A stretch of 64,000 bases of DNA from Alcanivorax nanhaiticus (GTDB lineage Bacteria; Pseudomonadota; Gammaproteobacteria; Pseudomonadales; Alcanivoracaceae), in assembly GCF_000756665.1 (NCBI RefSeq), contig NZ_ARXV01000015.1, forward strand, positions 1-64,000, written 5' to 3'. The notes beneath the pieces are model-generated. The model saw only the letters and a list, made by a program, of their open reading frames with translations. It had not been told where the DNA came from and did not search any database. Numbering within the stretch: the first letter of the stretch is position 1; each line of letters begins with the position of its first letter. Positions 39,433 to 48,412 of this stretch are shown piece by piece. Both the position numbers and the translations under genes were made by a program.

Positions 39433-39954
39433 ATGGCGCGCGGCGTTAACAAGGTAATTCTGATTGGTAATCTGGGTGCGGATCCGGAAACCCGTTTCAT
39501 GCCCAGCGGTGGTGCCGTCACCAATGTCCGTCTGGCCACCAGTGAGTCCTGGAAAGATCGCCAGAGCGGTCAGATGCAGGAACGTACAGAATGGCACCGG
39601 GTGGTGTTCTTCAACAAGCTTGGCGAGATCGCCGGCGAGTATCTGAAGAAAGGTTCCAAGGTCTACATCGAAGGCTCTATCCGAACCCGCAAGTGGCAGG
39701 GACAGGATGGCCAGGACCGCTACACTACGGAAATCGTTGCCAGCGAGATGCAGATGCTGGATGGCCGTGGTGAAGGCGGTGGCCAGGGTGGCGGCTTTGC
39801 GCCTCAGGGCAATCAGGGCGGTCAGGGTAATCCTGGCGGCTACGGTAACGACAACTTCGGTGGCCAAGGTGGCAATGCGCCGCAATCCAATCAGAATCAG
39901 GGCGGCGGTTTCAGCGGTCCGGCAGATGATTTTGACGACGATATCCCGTTCTAA
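39433..39954 (+). CDS. ssb: Single-stranded DNA-binding protein
   Basis: OB-fold tetrameric SSB for replication, recombination and repair. The N-terminal domain is [20 protein letters not shown] through about residue 110. A Gly/Gln/Asn-rich linker and the acidic partner-binding tip DDFDDDIPF follow. Length 173 residues. The ribosome-binding site is CGGAGAG. No LexA box was seen upstream. Confidence 0.97.
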   Translation: MARGVNKVILIGNLGADPETRFMPSGGAVTNVRLATSESWKDRQSGQMQERTEWHRVVFFNKLGEIAGEYLKKGSKVYIEGSIRTRKWQGQDGQDRYTTEIVASEMQMLDGRGEGGGQGGGFAPQGNQGGQGNPGGYGNDNFGGQGGNAPQSNQNQGGGFSGPADDFDDDIPF

Positions 39955-39963
39955 GGCTGCCTG

Positions 39964-40695
39964 ATGCCTCGCAAGTGGATACTGGCACTGCTGTTTGTTG
40001 TCAGCCTGGTGACGTTCTTCGTTGTTCTGATGCCAGCGGCGGTGTTGATTGATCGCGTTCCTGCATTGCGGCCCGGAGGTGCTCCTCTGGTGCTTGAGGC
40101 GCCTCGTGGTCGTTGGTGGCAGGGTCAGGTGAACTGGCGCTGGCAGCAGCTCCAGGGCGTACTGGATTGGCAGCTGGACTGGCAGGGTTTGACGCCGGGA
40201 CTGCAAGTGTCTGGTAGAACGAGCAGTGGTGAAGAAGCGCGAGTCAGCGGCTGGCTGGGAGGCACCAGTCAACAGGACTGGTCCGTTGAGCAGCTGCGCT
40301 TGCGGTTGCCGGTGGCCCTGGTGGCGGCCCGTATTCCCCAGGGCAATGCGGATGGTCGCGTGGATGCCACGATCATGACGCTGAAGGCCTCAGCTGGGCA
40401 GATTGAGGATGCCCAGGCGACCCTGCAATACAGTGGCGGCACGGTGACTTGGGGGCGGAATGGCTCCGCGACGGTGCCTGTGCTTGAGGGTCGGGTCAGC
40501 ATGGAGGGGGCGGTGCCGACGCTGGTTGTGACCGATCCTGAAGGGCAGCGCTTGGTCAACGCCTCTCTGGCGGAGGGGCGCTTCCAGTTAGCGGTATTGC
40601 GTGCCTGGCCGATGCTGTTGGGTGTCAGTCAGGGCGGAAATCCTGACGATGTCGTATTCCAGATGTCACAGCCCCTGGAGTTGGGGGGTGGCTGA
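39964..40695 (+). CDS. gspN: Type II secretion system protein GspN
   Basis: Bitopic inner-membrane accessory protein of the type II secretion system. A single N-terminal membrane helix (about residues 5-27) precedes a periplasmic domain rich in Trp and Gln, including GRWWQGQVNWRWQQLQG, typical of GspN. Length 243 residues. It starts 9 bases after ssb and may share its transcript. gspC and gspD follow, but the remaining gsp genes are absent from this window. Confidence 0.85.
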   Translation: MPRKWILALLFVVSLVTFFVVLMPAAVLIDRVPALRPGGAPLVLEAPRGRWWQGQVNWRWQQLQGVLDWQLDWQGLTPGLQVSGRTSSGEEARVSGWLGGTSQQDWSVEQLRLRLPVALVAARIPQGNADGRVDATIMTLKASAGQIEDAQATLQYSGGTVTWGRNGSATVPVLEGRVSMEGAVPTLVVTDPEGQRLVNASLAEGRFQLAVLRAWPMLLGVSQGGNPDDVVFQMSQPLELGGG

Positions 40696-40824
40696 ATCTG
40701 GTAAAGAAAAACCTGTTATTGGTAACAAGTCAGAGCAATAAATTGCTTTATGATCCGGTATCTTGTTACAGATCGGATTATTGAAATCTGTGCCCAGTAC
40801 ATAACGATAAGGAAGAGCGGGACA

Positions 40825-41679
40825 GTGAAGTCGCAGTTGTCAGAAATTGGTCAGTGGGGCAAACCGGTGCGTGGCGTGATCGCTGCGGTGCTGGTTGTTG
40901 CGCTGGCCTGGTTGCTGGCCGAGACAGTCTGGTTACTGATGTATGGGCCCAATCAGCCCATCCCCGAGTCAGATCGCACGCGCTTGCAGGTCTCTGGCGG
41001 CAACCAGAACCAAAGCCTGTCCCAGAATCAGGTCGATGGCTGGCAGCTGTTTGGTGAATATCAGGCAGTCGCGGTTGCCAAAGATGACACCCCCACTGAT
41101 GCCCCGGAAACCCGTTTGCGACTGGAGTTGCTGGGGGTTTTCCAGAGTCCGGACCCGGAACAATCCAGCGCCATCATTGCGGAAAAAGGCAAAGAGGGTG
41201 AGCTGTACCATATCGGTGACAGCATTCCAGGCAATGCCAGCCTTGAAGAAGTCTATGCAGATCGGGTCATCCTGCGCCGTGCCGGTCGGCTGGAGGCGCT
41301 GCGCTGGTCAGAAACCGCCCTGGGGGGCGTCAGCGAAGTGGCGTCGTCAAATGTTTCTCGTCCTCCTCCTGAGCCGGTTGTGCAGGAAGGCGGGCCCGAA
41401 GATATTGCCCGCCAGCGGCAGACCATTATCAGCCAGCTTGGCCTTCGCCCGGTAGCCCAGGGCAGTGGTCAGGGCTACAAGCTGGGCAAGCGGGCGCCCA
41501 AGGCGCTGTTGGATCAGGTTGGGCTGCAAGCGGATGATGTGATTCTGTCCGTTAATGGCCATGGCCTGGGAACAGAAGAAGGGGATGTCGCTGCGTTGGA
41601 ATCATACAAGCAGACCCAGCAGGCCAGTATTGTGGTCCTGCGTGGTGATCAGCAATTTACCGTGAATTATCCGCCCTAG
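40825..41679 (+). CDS. gspC: Type II secretion system protein GspC
   Basis: Inner-membrane coupling protein linking the pseudopilus platform to the GspD secretin. One membrane helix (about residues 17-39) is followed by the homology region (LRLELLGVFQSPDPEQSSAI, and YHIGDSIPGNASLEEVYADR), then a Pro-rich linker and a C-terminal PDZ domain (YKLGKRAPKALLDQVGLQAD, VILSVNG). The GTG at 40825 has GGAAG upstream and gives 284 residues. An ATG at 40750 would add a non-family extension with no ribosome-binding site. Confidence 0.88.
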   Translation: MKSQLSEIGQWGKPVRGVIAAVLVVALAWLLAETVWLLMYGPNQPIPESDRTRLQVSGGNQNQSLSQNQVDGWQLFGEYQAVAVAKDDTPTDAPETRLRLELLGVFQSPDPEQSSAIIAEKGKEGELYHIGDSIPGNASLEEVYADRVILRRAGRLEALRWSETALGGVSEVASSNVSRPPPEPVVQEGGPEDIARQRQTIISQLGLRPVAQGSGQGYKLGKRAPKALLDQVGLQADDVILSVNGHGLGTEEGDVAALESYKQTQQASIVVLRGDQQFTVNYPP

Positions 41680-43749
41680 ATGGTGTTAACAATGTCCATT
41701 TTCAGAGCCTCCGTGCTTAAAACCCTGTTAGCGGCCTGTTTGACAGTGGCTGTGCTGGCCGCCCAGGCCCAGGTCAAGGCCAGCGATGACGGCAAGAGCT
41801 GGACGGTGAACATCCGCAATGCGGATATTCAGGCGTTTATCAGCCAGATTGCTGATATGACCGGCAAGAACTTTGTGGTGGATCCCAGGGTTCGGGCCCG
41901 GGATGTGACGGTGGTGTCCACCAAGGCGCTGTCCGCGAACGAGGTTTATGAGCTGTTTCTGTCTGTGTTGCAGGTGCATGGTTATGCTGCTGTGCCTGCT
42001 GGAGACATCATTAAAATTGTGCCCAATACCACCGCCAAACAAAGTAATTTGCCGTTGGTCGAGAAGGGATTGGGAAGCGGTGAAGAATTGGTGACCCGGG
42101 TGATTCCGGTAGAGAACTCACCCGTGGAAGAGTTGGTGCCGGTGCTGCGTCCTCTGGTGCCCCAGTACGGTCATCTGGCGGCGGTGGGTTCCGCCAATGC
42201 GCTGATTATCAGCGATCACCTGGACAATATTCGTCGCATGGAGGCCATCATTAACAGCCTCGATAATGCCGAGTCTGAAGATGTGCAGGTGATCAAGCTG
42301 GAGCATGCCTTCGCTGGCGATATGGTGAAGATGCTTGAGACTCTGACCCCCCAGACGGCTTCTCGCCGTAGCAAGGCCAAGGAAGGTGCGGTGACGGTGG
42401 TGGCGGACGAGCGCACCAACCGGTTGATCATCAAAGGGGACCGCATTACCCGCCAGCGCATGGCACAGATGGTGCGCAGTCTGGATACCCCGGACAGCGC
42501 CAGCAGTGGCGTTCAGGTGGTGCGCCTGACCCATGGCGATGCCAAGAGCCTTGCGGAGATTCTGAAGAATTTTGCCGACGGTGCCTCTGCGGCCAAGCCG
42601 GGAGGGGATGGCAAGGCAACCGCGTCATCTTCGGCCAACAGCAAGGTTTCTATCCAGGCGGACGAATCACTGAATGCCCTGGTTATCCGCGCTGAGCCGG
42701 GCATGATGAAAGAACTGCAGTCGATCATCAGTCAGCTGGATGTACGCCGTGCGCAGATTTTGATTGAAGCGGCGATTGTGGAAGTCACCGGAGAAAATGC
42801 CAAGGCACTGGGTTTTCAGTATGTAGCTGGCAGTGATGAGTCTGGTGTGGGCGCGGTGAACTTCAATAATGCAGGCCTGAGTGTGAACTCCATTTTGCAG
42901 GCGCTGGCGACGGATGATCCTTCCGGGCTGGCCCTGGGCGATGGTGTCGCCGTGGGGCTGGGCGAAACCGATTCCAATGGCGATTTGAAATGGGGGGCGC
43001 TGATGCAGGCGCTGGCGTCTTCCACGGATGTGAATCTGCTCTCGACGCCGAGCATTCTTACGCTGGATAACGAGGAAGCGTCCATTATCGTGGGTGAGAA
43101 TGTGCCGTTTGTTACCGGGCAGAGCACCAGTACCGGTTCTGGCGTGTCTAACCCCTTTACGACCATCCAGCGTGAAGATGTGGGGCTGACGCTGAAAGTG
43201 ACCCCTCATGTGGCGGGTTTTTCGACCATCCGGCTTGAACTCGAGCAGGAAAACTCCGCGGTGAAGGAGTCCTCCGGTGAGGCTGTGGATATCGTGACCA
43301 CGACCCGTAAATTACAAAGCACGGTGCTGGCCGATGACGGCGAGACCATTGCGCTGGGGGGCTTGATCAAGGATGACATCCGCAAGGTGGTGCGCAAGGT
43401 GCCGTTGCTGGGAGACATCCCACTATTGGGCTTCCTGTTCCGTTCCACGACCAATTCCCGGCAGAAAAGTAACCTGATGGTGTTCTTGCGTCCGACGATT
43501 CTTGCGGACAATGACCGCCTGGTGCAGATGAGCCGTGAGAAGTACATGGGTATCACCGCGCTGCAATTCAAATTGAATGGTGATGGCGAGCTGGAGCAGG
43601 TGGTGAAGCATCCGCTGCCGACCCAGGTGGACAAAATCTTTGAGGGTCGTAACCCGGTGGATCAGGCGTTCCGCGATGCCTATTCAGAAGACCGAACCGC
43701 AGATGAAGGTGAGGAATCGCTGGGGGACGCTCCAGCGGCTGAAGAGTAA
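41680..43749 (+). CDS. gspD: Type II secretion system secretin GspD
   Basis: Outer-membrane secretin multimer forming the exit pore. A signal peptide (to about residue 31, VLAAQAQ) is followed by the N0 domain (WTVNIRNADIQAFISQIADM), N1-N3 repeats (for example VQVIKLEHAFAGDMVKMLET) and the secretin core with VPLLGDIPLLGFLFRSTTNS near its end. Length 689 residues. The ATG at 41680 directly follows the gspC stop; the ATG at 41692 is equally possible. Neither has a good ribosome-binding site, consistent with coupling to gspC. A terminator follows. Confidence 0.95.
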   Translation: MVLTMSIFRASVLKTLLAACLTVAVLAAQAQVKASDDGKSWTVNIRNADIQAFISQIADMTGKNFVVDPRVRARDVTVVSTKALSANEVYELFLSVLQVHGYAAVPAGDIIKIVPNTTAKQSNLPLVEKGLGSGEELVTRVIPVENSPVEELVPVLRPLVPQYGHLAAVGSANALIISDHLDNIRRMEAIINSLDNAESEDVQVIKLEHAFAGDMVKMLETLTPQTASRRSKAKEGAVTVVADERTNRLIIKGDRITRQRMAQMVRSLDTPDSASSGVQVVRLTHGDAKSLAEILKNFADGASAAKPGGDGKATASSSANSKVSIQADESLNALVIRAEPGMMKELQSIISQLDVRRAQILIEAAIVEVTGENAKALGFQYVAGSDESGVGAVNFNNAGLSVNSILQALATDDPSGLALGDGVAVGLGETDSNGDLKWGALMQALASSTDVNLLSTPSILTLDNEEASIIVGENVPFVTGQSTSTGSGVSNPFTTIQREDVGLTLKVTPHVAGFSTIRLELEQENSAVKESSGEAVDIVTTTRKLQSTVLADDGETIALGGLIKDDIRKVVRKVPLLGDIPLLGFLFRSTTNSRQKSNLMVFLRPTILADNDRLVQMSREKYMGITALQFKLNGDGELEQVVKHPLPTQVDKIFEGRNPVDQAFRDAYSEDRTADEGEESLGDAPAAEE

Positions 43750-43765
43750 CGGCAGTTGGACCAAT

Positions 43766-43795
43766 AAAAAACGCGCCCCTGTGGCGCGTTTTTTT
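43766..43795 (+). terminator. Rho-independent terminator after gspD
   Basis: The stem ACGCGCC/GGCGCGT, extended by A-T pairs, closes a CCTGT loop and ends in seven T residues, 17 bases past the gspD stop. The A-run makes it partly active on the other strand too. Confidence 0.92.
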
Positions 43796-43871
43796 ATGCA
43801 AGCTACCAATCAAAGAACCCCTGAAAAGTTCCCGGGTTCTATATTTCTACTGAGTCGCTGTGGGAGCCTGT

Positions 43872-44042
43872 CTGCAAGCGATCCCGGCGACAGCGAGCAA
43901 AACAGTTTCGAGTCGCGAGTAACGAGTTTCGAAAGGCGAAAATAGAACCTTGAGTCTGGTCGACGGTTTTGGATTTTCGAAACCCGCGACTCGAAACCCG
44001 TTTCTAAAATCTTTACCTGGCGATCGCTCGGATCGCTTGCAG
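43872..44042. repeat. Nested inverted-repeat element A (AGTTTCG family)
   Basis: Outer arms CTGCAAGCGATCC (43872-43884) and GGATCGCTTGCAG (44030-44042) are perfectly complementary over 13 bases. Inner arms at 43905-43920 and 43982-43997 pair at 15 of 16 positions and are built from TTTCGAG/CGAGT words. The left inner arm is followed by CGAAAGGCGAAAA and the right is preceded by TTTTGGATTTTCG, the same layout as the element at 48297-48412. The 387-base gap 43796-44182 shows no gene. Confidence 0.75.
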
Positions 44043-44182
44043 GCAAGTTATTCGCTGCGTTTACCCTACGGGCCAGCCTGCGGCTGTTACCTCTGTTGCA
44101 CTCCGGTTCCCATCGCAGGCTCTAGCGAATTTTTCCGGTGCAAAGGCGTCAGGCGTGCAGCGGATGCGTGAAGTGTCTCTTC

Positions 44183-45199
44183 TTATGACTGTTGCAGGCT
44201 CTTCAGGTTGGAGAGTACCCGGCGGCTGCGTTCCAGCTTCTTGTTGAGCTCTTCATCGTTGGGGTAGAGCGGCGCCAGTTGTTTCCAGATTCGGTAGGCT
44301 TCCTTGTATTGCCCACGGGCGTACAGGGCTTCGCCAGTATTCATTTCTTCATTGAAACGACGGCGTGACCACTGTTCCAGACGGTCGCGATGCTTGCTCA
44401 GGACGGGGTTGCTCTTGTGCTGGTCAAGAAAACGTCTGGCGGCCAGCAGGGAGTCCATGGTGCCGTTGCGCTGGTAGCGCGCCATCAATTGTTCGGCTTC
44501 TGTCTGCAGTGCCTGGTTGCGCTTGGCGCGGGCTCGCTGGTCGGCATTGTTGAGCACCTGCTGGGCACGAGCCAGTTGCGGTGAAGGCGGCTGATCCGGG
44601 GCCAGTTGGTGAGCATAGCGGAGCAGGTCTCGCGCCTGCATCCACTTCTGTTGTTCGGCGAAGTACTCTCCCAGCCGATTGAGATCGGCAATCAGTTGCT
44701 CGCGTTCCTGATCCAGTTGCTGCTTTTCGGCTACAGCCCGGCTGTCGCGAAAGTTGGCCAAGGTGGTAGACAGTTGAGTGCTGTCCAGCATGGCCTGGGC
44801 CTGGGCGACTCGCCGCTCAGCCAGTAATTCGTTTAATTGTCGGCCTTCAAGGATGGCAAGCGATGCGGTCAGTTCATCAATCGCATAAGGGGAAACCACC
44901 TTGCTACGGTTGGATTGCAGCAGGGTGAAGGCATCAGCCCACTGTTGGCGACGGCCATAGGCTTCTGCTTCCTGCATCAGGTGCTGGCGGTATGTGTCGC
45001 TTGCCTGGAGTATGCCCGCATACTGTTCTTGTAGCAGCGGATACTGTTTATGTGATTCGGGGGTGCTGTCGATGACCTGAATGGCGCGGGCATAATCCTG
45101 TTGATCCAGGGCTTCAATAACCTCTTGCTCGGGATTACCAAGGTTTGCGCAGCCGCTGGTGATGGATACTGCCAGAAGAAGACTACTCGCCTTGCGCAC
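44183..45199 (-). CDS. TPR-like lipoprotein paired with a nucleotidyl cyclase
   Basis: A 338-residue putative lipoprotein: the signal ends in TSGC with Cys17. The mature protein is nearly all helical, with TPR-like pairs such as ALDQQDYARAIQVIDSTPES and GEALYARGQYKEAYRIWKQL, and a long coiled-coil-like middle. The start is GTG, 17 bases inside the end of the upstream cyclase gene, so the two are co-transcribed and probably coupled. A role as periplasmic partner of the cyclase is inference from this arrangement alone. Confidence 0.72.
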   Translation of the reverse strand: MRKASSLLLAVSITSGCANLGNPEQEVIEALDQQDYARAIQVIDSTPESHKQYPLLQEQYAGILQASDTYRQHLMQEAEAYGRRQQWADAFTLLQSNRSKVVSPYAIDELTASLAILEGRQLNELLAERRVAQAQAMLDSTQLSTTLANFRDSRAVAEKQQLDQEREQLIADLNRLGEYFAEQQKWMQARDLLRYAHQLAPDQPPSPQLARAQQVLNNADQRARAKRNQALQTEAEQLMARYQRNGTMDSLLAARRFLDQHKSNPVLSKHRDRLEQWSRRRFNEEMNTGEALYARGQYKEAYRIWKQLAPLYPNDEELNKKLERSRRVLSNLKSLQQS

Positions 45200-46676
45200 G
45201 CTGTTGCTCCGTATTCAGTTTGGCCAGGAACTGGGCGATGCGTTGCTCCATCAGGGTTTCCGACAGGGCATGAACGCCGTCGATGCGGAAGGTGCTCACC
45301 GGTTCTGACTTGCCGCGGATGCGCATGGCTCCGTACTCGGTGGCGCGAACCCGGGAGCCGATATTGGGGTTACCGAGTAATGGCGCCGCCGCGATAATTT
45401 CATTGCCGGCAGCCATGTTGGACAGTCGGGATGCCAGGTTCACTGCATCGCCCACGACGGTGTATTGCATGCGGTCGCGGGAGCCAAGGTTGCCGGCCAG
45501 CATGGCGCCGGAATTGATGCCAATACGGAATTCCACGGTGGTCTGGCCCTGGGCACGGCGGTACTCGTTGAGACGCTCTACCAGACGCTGAATCATGACC
45601 GCGCAGCAAAGCCCATGGAAAAGATGCTCGTCGTCCTTTTCCGGTACACCAAAGACAATCATGGCGCAGTCACCCATGTATTTGTCGATGGTGCCACGAT
45701 AAAAGCTGGTGGCAGTGGTGATGGCATCGAAGTAGACATTGAGCATGTCGCCAATGGCTTCCGGTTCCAGCGTTTCGGAAAGCCGGGTAAAACCAACGAT
45801 GTCGGCAAACACCACGGTAGCTTGAACATCTCGGCCGCCCAGTTGTACCTGATCCAGATCGGCCATCATGTTGCGCGCTACCGACGGGCTGACAAACCGT
45901 TGCAGCACCTTTTCCACCTGATCCTTTTCCAGCATGCCGTGAGCCATGGTGTTGTAGGCTTCGATCAGGCCGCCTATCTCATCATTGCGCCGATCCTGGA
46001 TGCGATAGTTCAAATCGCCTTTGCGCATGGCGCTGGTGGCGGCAAGCAAATCCTGGATGGGTTGCGCCAGACGGCGGCTGATCACGAAGGAGACGATAAT
46101 GGCGATAATGCTCATGATCAGCGTGGCGGTGATCATGGTGTCCTGCACGGCTTGTCTGGCCGCCATGATGGGGCGGTCGGAGAGCGAGATGGCAGCATAG
46201 CCGGCAATGGTCTCATCCACCTGGATGGTGGAGTAATAGGTCGTGACCGGTTCGCTCTGCAGTTCCCAGCGTTTGATCTGTTCGTTCAGAGGGGTGGCGG
46301 CAAGAGGAAGAATGCCTGCCTTGTCGAGCTGATTGCCTTCACGATCAAACAACGCTGCGCCACGGACACTTTCACTACGGGTCAGGTTGTTCAGCTGTAC
46401 CTTGAGCAGGAAGGAGTCGTCAGCCAGCATCGGCTCCCGTGCGGTATTGGCCAGCTGCTGGGCAATCGCCATGCCGAAAGTGTCGGCCTGGTCACGCATG
46501 CGACTCAACTGATTGTTGAGGAGTAGGGTGCCAAGCACGGTCATGCCGCAAAGAATCAACAAGGAAATAGACAGCCCCAACTTCCAGGCCACCGGGAAGT
46601 AATCTGGAACATAGGGGGCCAGCCACTCACCAAGGCGAGTGCGTGCGGGCTGCTGTGGTTCTGTCGGTTCAGTCAC
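45183..46676 (-). CDS. Membrane-bound class III adenylate/guanylate cyclase with HAMP domain
   Basis: Transmembrane sensor cyclase. Membrane helices at about 31-54 and 181-200 flank a periplasmic sensor region of about 125 residues; a HAMP linker follows (about 200-252). The catalytic domain has VVFADIVGFT with metal ligand Asp292, KYMGDCAMIVFG with Asp336, and YTVVGDAVNLASRL. Nucleotide specificity cannot be fixed from sequence by eye. Length 497 residues. It is divergent from the epoxide-hydrolase-like gene and overlaps the downstream lipoprotein gene. Confidence 0.9.
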   Translation of the reverse strand: MTEPTEPQQPARTRLGEWLAPYVPDYFPVAWKLGLSISLLILCGMTVLGTLLLNNQLSRMRDQADTFGMAIAQQLANTAREPMLADDSFLLKVQLNNLTRSESVRGAALFDREGNQLDKAGILPLAATPLNEQIKRWELQSEPVTTYYSTIQVDETIAGYAAISLSDRPIMAARQAVQDTMITATLIMSIIAIIVSFVISRRLAQPIQDLLAATSAMRKGDLNYRIQDRRNDEIGGLIEAYNTMAHGMLEKDQVEKVLQRFVSPSVARNMMADLDQVQLGGRDVQATVVFADIVGFTRLSETLEPEAIGDMLNVYFDAITTATSFYRGTIDKYMGDCAMIVFGVPEKDDEHLFHGLCCAVMIQRLVERLNEYRRAQGQTTVEFRIGINSGAMLAGNLGSRDRMQYTVVGDAVNLASRLSNMAAGNEIIAAAPLLGNPNIGSRVRATEYGAMRIRGKSEPVSTFRIDGVHALSETLMEQRIAQFLAKLNTEQQRAQGE

Positions 46677-46769
46677 GGTCCGTCCCTGTCATTGCCGTAA
46701 CGTGATTGGCGCAGGCTTGCCAGTCGCAAAGCATGCTGTCAAATTCATGATAAATCAGTCATGTTTCTT

Positions 46770-46785
46770 ATGCTAACAATAGCAT
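46770..46785. repeat. Palindrome in the cyclase/hydrolase divergent region
   Basis: ATGCTA and TAGCAT arms with an ACAA centre, in the 173-base divergent intergenic region. It could be an operator. A minus-strand TTGACA (46742-46737) is present but lacks a good -10 partner. Confidence 0.35.
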
Positions 46786-46849
46786 TTTCGTCGTGCAGGG
46801 TAAGTAGCCAGAGATTGGTTTTTACACCCGCTGCAACCAGGAAGTGAGT

Positions 46850-47815
46850 ATGGCGTTTATACGAGAACGCAGGGTGGCGGCCAATGGGCTTGATATGTTC
46901 GTTGCCGAGGCCGGTGAGGCTGGACAGCCGTTAGTACTGTGTCTGCATGGTTTCCCCGAATGTTGGGCTTCCTGGCGGTATCAGTTGCCGATGCTGGCAC
47001 AGTCCGGTTATTACGCGGTAGCCCCGGATCTGCGAGGTTTCGGGCAGACGGGAGGGCCGCATGATGTGGCGGAATATCGCATGTCTGTGCTGGTGGAGGA
47101 TGTGCGCGAACTGATCCAGTCGTTGGGCTATGAGCAGGCGATTCTGGTGGGGCACGACTGGGGATGTGGCCTGGCCTGGCAGGTGGCTCGGCGATACCCT
47201 GAAACTGTCAGCGCCGTGGTCGGCATGTCTGTTCCCTATGGTGGCCCGGCCCCGGAGGCGCCGACCCAGGCCATGAAACGCCTGTTCGGGGATCATTTCT
47301 TCTACATGTTGTACTTCCAGCAATCGGCGCTGCCTGAACAGGAGCTGGAACGGGATGTGCGTGATTCGTTGCGCAAGATTTTCCATTCCCTTTCCGCCGA
47401 TGGGGTCGCGGAGTATCGCGCAGGCAAAGACGACAAGGGCATTCTGGATGCCATGCGGGTGCCGGAGCAGCCTCCTCGCTGGATGCGGGAGGAGGATCTG
47501 GACTATTACACCCAGCGCTACCAGGACAGCGGATTTGGCCGGCCGATCAACTGGTATCGGGCGATGGATCTTTCCTGGCAGGAAAGCCGTGATGATGAGA
47601 ACTGGCAGTTGACCATGCCGGTGTTGTTCATTGGCGGGCTGCAGGATCCGGTGTTGATGTTTAATCAGAAAGCCTTGCAGCGCATGCCTGACTATGTGCC
47701 TGACCTGAGAACGGTATTGCAGGATCAGTGTGGCCACTGGATACAGATGGAGCAGGCGGCGGAAGTGAACCGGGAAATTCTGGCGTTTCTGGAGGAAATC
47801 AATGGCCAAGGTTGA
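46850..47815 (+). CDS. Alpha/beta hydrolase, epoxide hydrolase family
   Basis: Soluble alpha/beta-hydrolase of 321 residues with the epoxide-hydrolase pattern: oxyanion motif HGFPECWASW, nucleophile elbow GHDWGCGLAW (the Asp is the nucleophile), cap-domain residues including Tyr-rich segments, a late acid in GGLQDPV and the catalytic His in CGHWIQMEQ. It likely opens epoxides from alkene or lipid oxidation, though the substrate is not deducible. The ATG at 46850 follows AGGAAG; a GTG six bases upstream is in frame. It overlaps the next gene by 14 bases. Confidence 0.88.
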   Translation: MAFIRERRVAANGLDMFVAEAGEAGQPLVLCLHGFPECWASWRYQLPMLAQSGYYAVAPDLRGFGQTGGPHDVAEYRMSVLVEDVRELIQSLGYEQAILVGHDWGCGLAWQVARRYPETVSAVVGMSVPYGGPAPEAPTQAMKRLFGDHFFYMLYFQQSALPEQELERDVRDSLRKIFHSLSADGVAEYRAGKDDKGILDAMRVPEQPPRWMREEDLDYYTQRYQDSGFGRPINWYRAMDLSWQESRDDENWQLTMPVLFIGGLQDPVLMFNQKALQRMPDYVPDLRTVLQDQCGHWIQMEQAAEVNREILAFLEEINGQG

Positions 47816-48296
47816 GGCGACCAATTTTCATCGGGTCGGTGAGTTTCATCGTTCCTTTTCCCTTCCGGTTGAGCCGCTGCCGGTGGTGCCGGATGATCGC
47901 ACCGTTCGGTTACGTCTGGCGCTGTTGCTGGAAGAGTTTCATGAGCTGGCGGAGGCCACCTGCCAATCGCCGGATGCGGATCAACAAGCCTTTCTGGAAA
48001 CCCTGAGCCGCGCCCGTGAGCAGTTGGAGGGGCTGAGGAATTTTGATGTGGATCTGGTCGAGGTTGCGGATGCCCTTACCGACATCAATTACGTTACCTA
48101 CGGTGCCGGCCATACCTTCGGGATTGATCTGAATGCCACCTGCGAGGAAGTCCATCGCAGCAACATGAGCAAGCTGGGTGCAGACGGCAAGCCAGTCAAG
48201 GATGAGCGTGGCAAGGTGCTCAAGGGGCCTGCCTATTCACCGCCTTCACTGGAAAAGGTGCTGGCGGCGCAGGGCAGCAAGAGCAGTGGCGAGTGA
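47802..48296 (+). CDS. All-alpha NTP pyrophosphohydrolase (MazG/HisE-like)
   Basis: A 164-residue protein of the all-alpha NTP pyrophosphatase superfamily, related to phosphoribosyl-ATP pyrophosphohydrolase. The metal-binding motifs are LLLEEFHELAEA (ExxE) and LVEVADALTDINYVTYG (ExxD), followed by HRSNMSKLG, a segment common in these proteins. The substrate is probably a nucleotide. It overlaps the hydrolase gene by 14 bases. Its TGA stop touches the left arm of repeat element B. Confidence 0.82.
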   Translation: MAKVEATNFHRVGEFHRSFSLPVEPLPVVPDDRTVRLRLALLLEEFHELAEATCQSPDADQQAFLETLSRAREQLEGLRNFDVDLVEVADALTDINYVTYGAGHTFGIDLNATCEEVHRSNMSKLGADGKPVKDERGKVLKGPAYSPPSLEKVLAAQGSKSSGE

Positions 48297-48412
48297 CGAG
48301 TTTCGAGTTGCGAAAGGCAAAACCGTTGTAGCGTTCACGGCCCGTGTTTTGATCTTCGAAACTCGAAACTCGAAACTCGAAACTCGAAACTCGAAACTCG
48401 AAACTCGAAACT
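48297..48412. repeat. Inverted-repeat element B with eight tandem AGTTTCG heptamers
   Basis: The left arm 48297-48322 and right arm 48347-48372 pair at 22 of 26 positions around a 24-base loop. The right arm runs into eight perfect tandem copies of CGAAACT (48357-48412), which read AGTTTCG on the other strand. It begins directly at the end of the upstream gene's stop codon. It shares core words (CGAAAGGC-AAA and TTTTGAT-TTCGAAA) with element A. Confidence 0.85.

Noticed and set aside
40750..40824. Upstream ATG extension of gspC
   Set aside because: The added 25 residues are unlike GspC and no ribosome-binding site precedes the ATG; the GTG at 40825 fits better.
48357..48412. Tandem repeat considered as a CRISPR array
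   Set aside because: Units are 7 bases with no spacers, so it cannot be a CRISPR array.
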